DNA of 64,000 nucleotides from assembly GCA_006937955.1 (NCBI GenBank), contig SSNP01000094.1, positions 1,329,753 to 1,393,752 of the forward strand. The letters are read 5' to 3'. This stretch comes from Pachypanchax playfairii (taxonomy: Eukaryota; Chordata; Actinopteri; Cyprinodontiformes; Aplocheilidae). The translations under genes and the position numbers were made by a program. Position 1 is the stretch's first letter; every line of letters starts with the position of its first letter. The notes under the pieces were generated by a model. It searched no databases. It saw nothing but the letters and a program-made list of their open reading frames with translations, and had not been told where the DNA came from. This document shows positions 62,341 through 64,000 of this stretch, one piece after another.

Positions 62341-62856
62341 AAAAGAGACTAAAATTCACCAGAAATCTGTCATGGAGTTACTAATGTCTGATCCTGATGT
62401 GAGTGTGAGCCTGATAGAACTTTATTTGCTTTTTACAGGCTGCAAATATTATGACAAAGTTGAATTATAGGTGTTTGTGTGGTGACGCGTCCTCGTGACT
62501 GCAGCTTGTTTCAGAGGGAACAGAACGATCCTGTTGATTTCAAACCCCAGTCCCTTTTTATTTAGATCATTCATGTTCCTCAGCTCAGAACTCCGTGTGT
62601 CGAGACATTCAGAAAAGAGGATTTCCACATCGTTCTTCGTGCATGTTGCTAGTTTTTTCCTGTGCAGTATTCGATTACAGGTCGTGTTTATAGAAATAAT
62701 ATCTGATGTTTAACTCGAGCTGCACAGATGAATCTTTCTCCAACCCGCTGAGTCAGAACATCTACGTTTGGTCCTTGCATGAGTGATTACATCAATCTCT
62801 GGTTTGATTTAGGGTAATTTGTTAATGAAGCAGTGTTGCTACAACCAGTGTTTCAA

Positions 62857-63465
62857 ACTAAGCCAACTTTATTTATAAAGCACTTAAAAACAGCCGAGAC
62901 TGACCAAAGTGCTGTACATTAAAAACAGCAATATAAAATACACAAATTAGCAGTAAAACACAAATAAAACTATACTAATACATTAAAATATACTAATATG
63001 ATTAAAAATCAAACCGTTAAAACAATAAAACAGTAAAATCATAAAACCTCTCATGCTACGTTAAAAGCTAAGCTAAATAAGTGGGTTTTAAGAAGAGATT
63101 TAAACATGGACAGTGACATGGACAGTAATGGACAGTGGCAACAAATTCCACGATTTGGGAGCAGCCACAGAAAAAGCTCTGTCCCCCTGAGTTTGCGGTT
63201 GACCTGCAGAACATCCAGGTACAGCTGGTCTGCTGACCTGAGGGACCGTGTGGGGGAGTGAACATGTAAGAGCTCAGACAGGTAAGGAGGTGCAAGGCCG
63301 TTCAAACATTTGAACACAAATAAAATCAGTTGAAATTGAATTCTAAAATGGACAGGCAGCGAGTGCAGGGATACCAAAACAGGAGTTATGTGCTCTCTTT
63401 TTCTCACGCCAGTTAAAACGTGCAGCTGCGTTTTCTACTAGTTGCAGACGAGACAGGCCAGACTG
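62857..63465 (-). mobile_element. LINE 3' end (L2-like) inserted in dmac2 intron 2
   Basis: The minus strand encodes KREHITPVLVSLHSLPVHFR, FKCLNGLAPPYLSELLHVHS, LRSADQLYLDVLQVNRKLRG and FKSLLKTHLFSLAFNVA, the same region as in the copy at 54262. The 3' end has TTTATAAATAAAGTTGGCTT (complement). Candidate flanking duplications are CCAGTGTTTCA on the left (about 62848) and CCAGTTTCA on the right (about 63467). It is a frameshifted fragment. Confidence 0.85.
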
Positions 63466-63835
63466 TCCAGTTTCACCATTTTATCAATGAAAACAAGAGC
63501 TCACAAATAGTTTTCAATGTTCCTGGTTTTCACCACTTCCTGTTTGAAACTGAGACTCACCTGAAGCTAATAAAAACATTAATATTTACTTAATAAGTAT
63601 CAAACAACACATGGACATGAACACGTCCCTCTGTGTCCCCCTGAGATTTCTGTGTGTAAGACGGTTTGTCTGCAGCTGGAAGTTACGCAACATCTATTTG
63701 ACTCCAGCTGAAGGAAAACTAAATCTTGCTGTTTCAAACTCAACTGAAAAATACTTCTCACTATGTACTTGGAGTAAAATAAAAAAATATCAGTATTTGT
63801 TTGGAAAAAAAATGTTTTTTTTAACTCTTTTTCAG

Positions 63836-63916
63836 TTACTATGGATACACCCATAGTTTTTACGGAGCAGACATTGCATCTGGATATTATATTCTGAGGT
63901 TGGGGGGAGGATTTAG
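63836..63916 (+). CDS. dmac2: DMAC2 (ATP5SL), coding exon 3; gene continues past the window
   Basis: A strong pyrimidine tract and CAG precede the exon, and the donor GTAAGT follows at 63917. Joined to exon 2 it reads LYYGYTHSFYGADIASGYYI followed by LRLGGGF. This matches the DMAC2 segment in which an aromatic-rich stretch and a YGA(x)nA(F/Y)(F/Y)IL motif lead into a glycine-containing turn. The exon is 81 bases long with phase 2 at both ends. Intron 2 (62003-63835) contains a duplicated segment and a LINE 3' end, described separately. The gene is therefore partial only because the window ends; no break is seen in the coding part. Confidence 0.87.
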
Positions 63917-64000
63917 GTAAGTGTCTGATCCTCTGGCTTTCATAAATGTTTGCAGAGGATCTGAAGATGCAACTCAAACTGAATCCATGATGGTTTCTTT

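Overview
The window is vertebrate nuclear DNA from a ray-finned fish, very probably a percomorph teleost. It carries a spliced connexin of the teleost Cx34.7/Cx35 electrical-synapse class, a multi-exon mitochondrial assembly gene, and AT-rich spacer packed with typical teleost mobile elements: degenerate non-LTR retrotransposons, a tRNA-derived SINE, a hAT derivative and several families of small inverted-repeat transposons. There are no operons, ribosome binding sites, CRISPR arrays or prokaryotic features. Nearly all open frames in the window are chance frames or transposon remains.

Layout. 1-8100: upstream spacer with antisense pieces of an abundant fish LINE (about 2.9-4.2 kb and 6.5-7.6 kb). 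8.3-9.3 kb: purine-rich 5' flank and leader of the connexin gene. 9308-9378: connexin coding exon 1. 9379-35523: one 26 kb intron holding a transposon nested in a transposon (11120-13164), LINE fragments, a 62-unit pentanucleotide array, a tRNA-SINE, a (CA)n tract, a TTAA-flanked MITE and another MITE ending about 200 bp before exon 2. 35524-36373: connexin exon 2, carrying 92% of the protein. 36374 to about 41775: repeat-poor DNA, probably a long 3' UTR. 42-60.8 kb: intergenic spacer with a GIY-YIG-type retroelement end, a hAT remnant with a BED zinc finger, three more copies of the TTAA MITE and two related TIR families, plus LINE 3' ends. 60.86-64 kb: the first three coding exons of dmac2 (formerly atp5sl), running off the right edge.

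Both genes lie on the + strand and are functionally unrelated: a neuronal gap-junction channel and a factor for assembly of respiratory complex I. I found no previously undescribed multi-gene system. The most informative structure is the transposon layer: empty and filled insertion sites can be read within this one window, and one MITE copy has been rebuilt as a foldback element that kept its TTAA ends.
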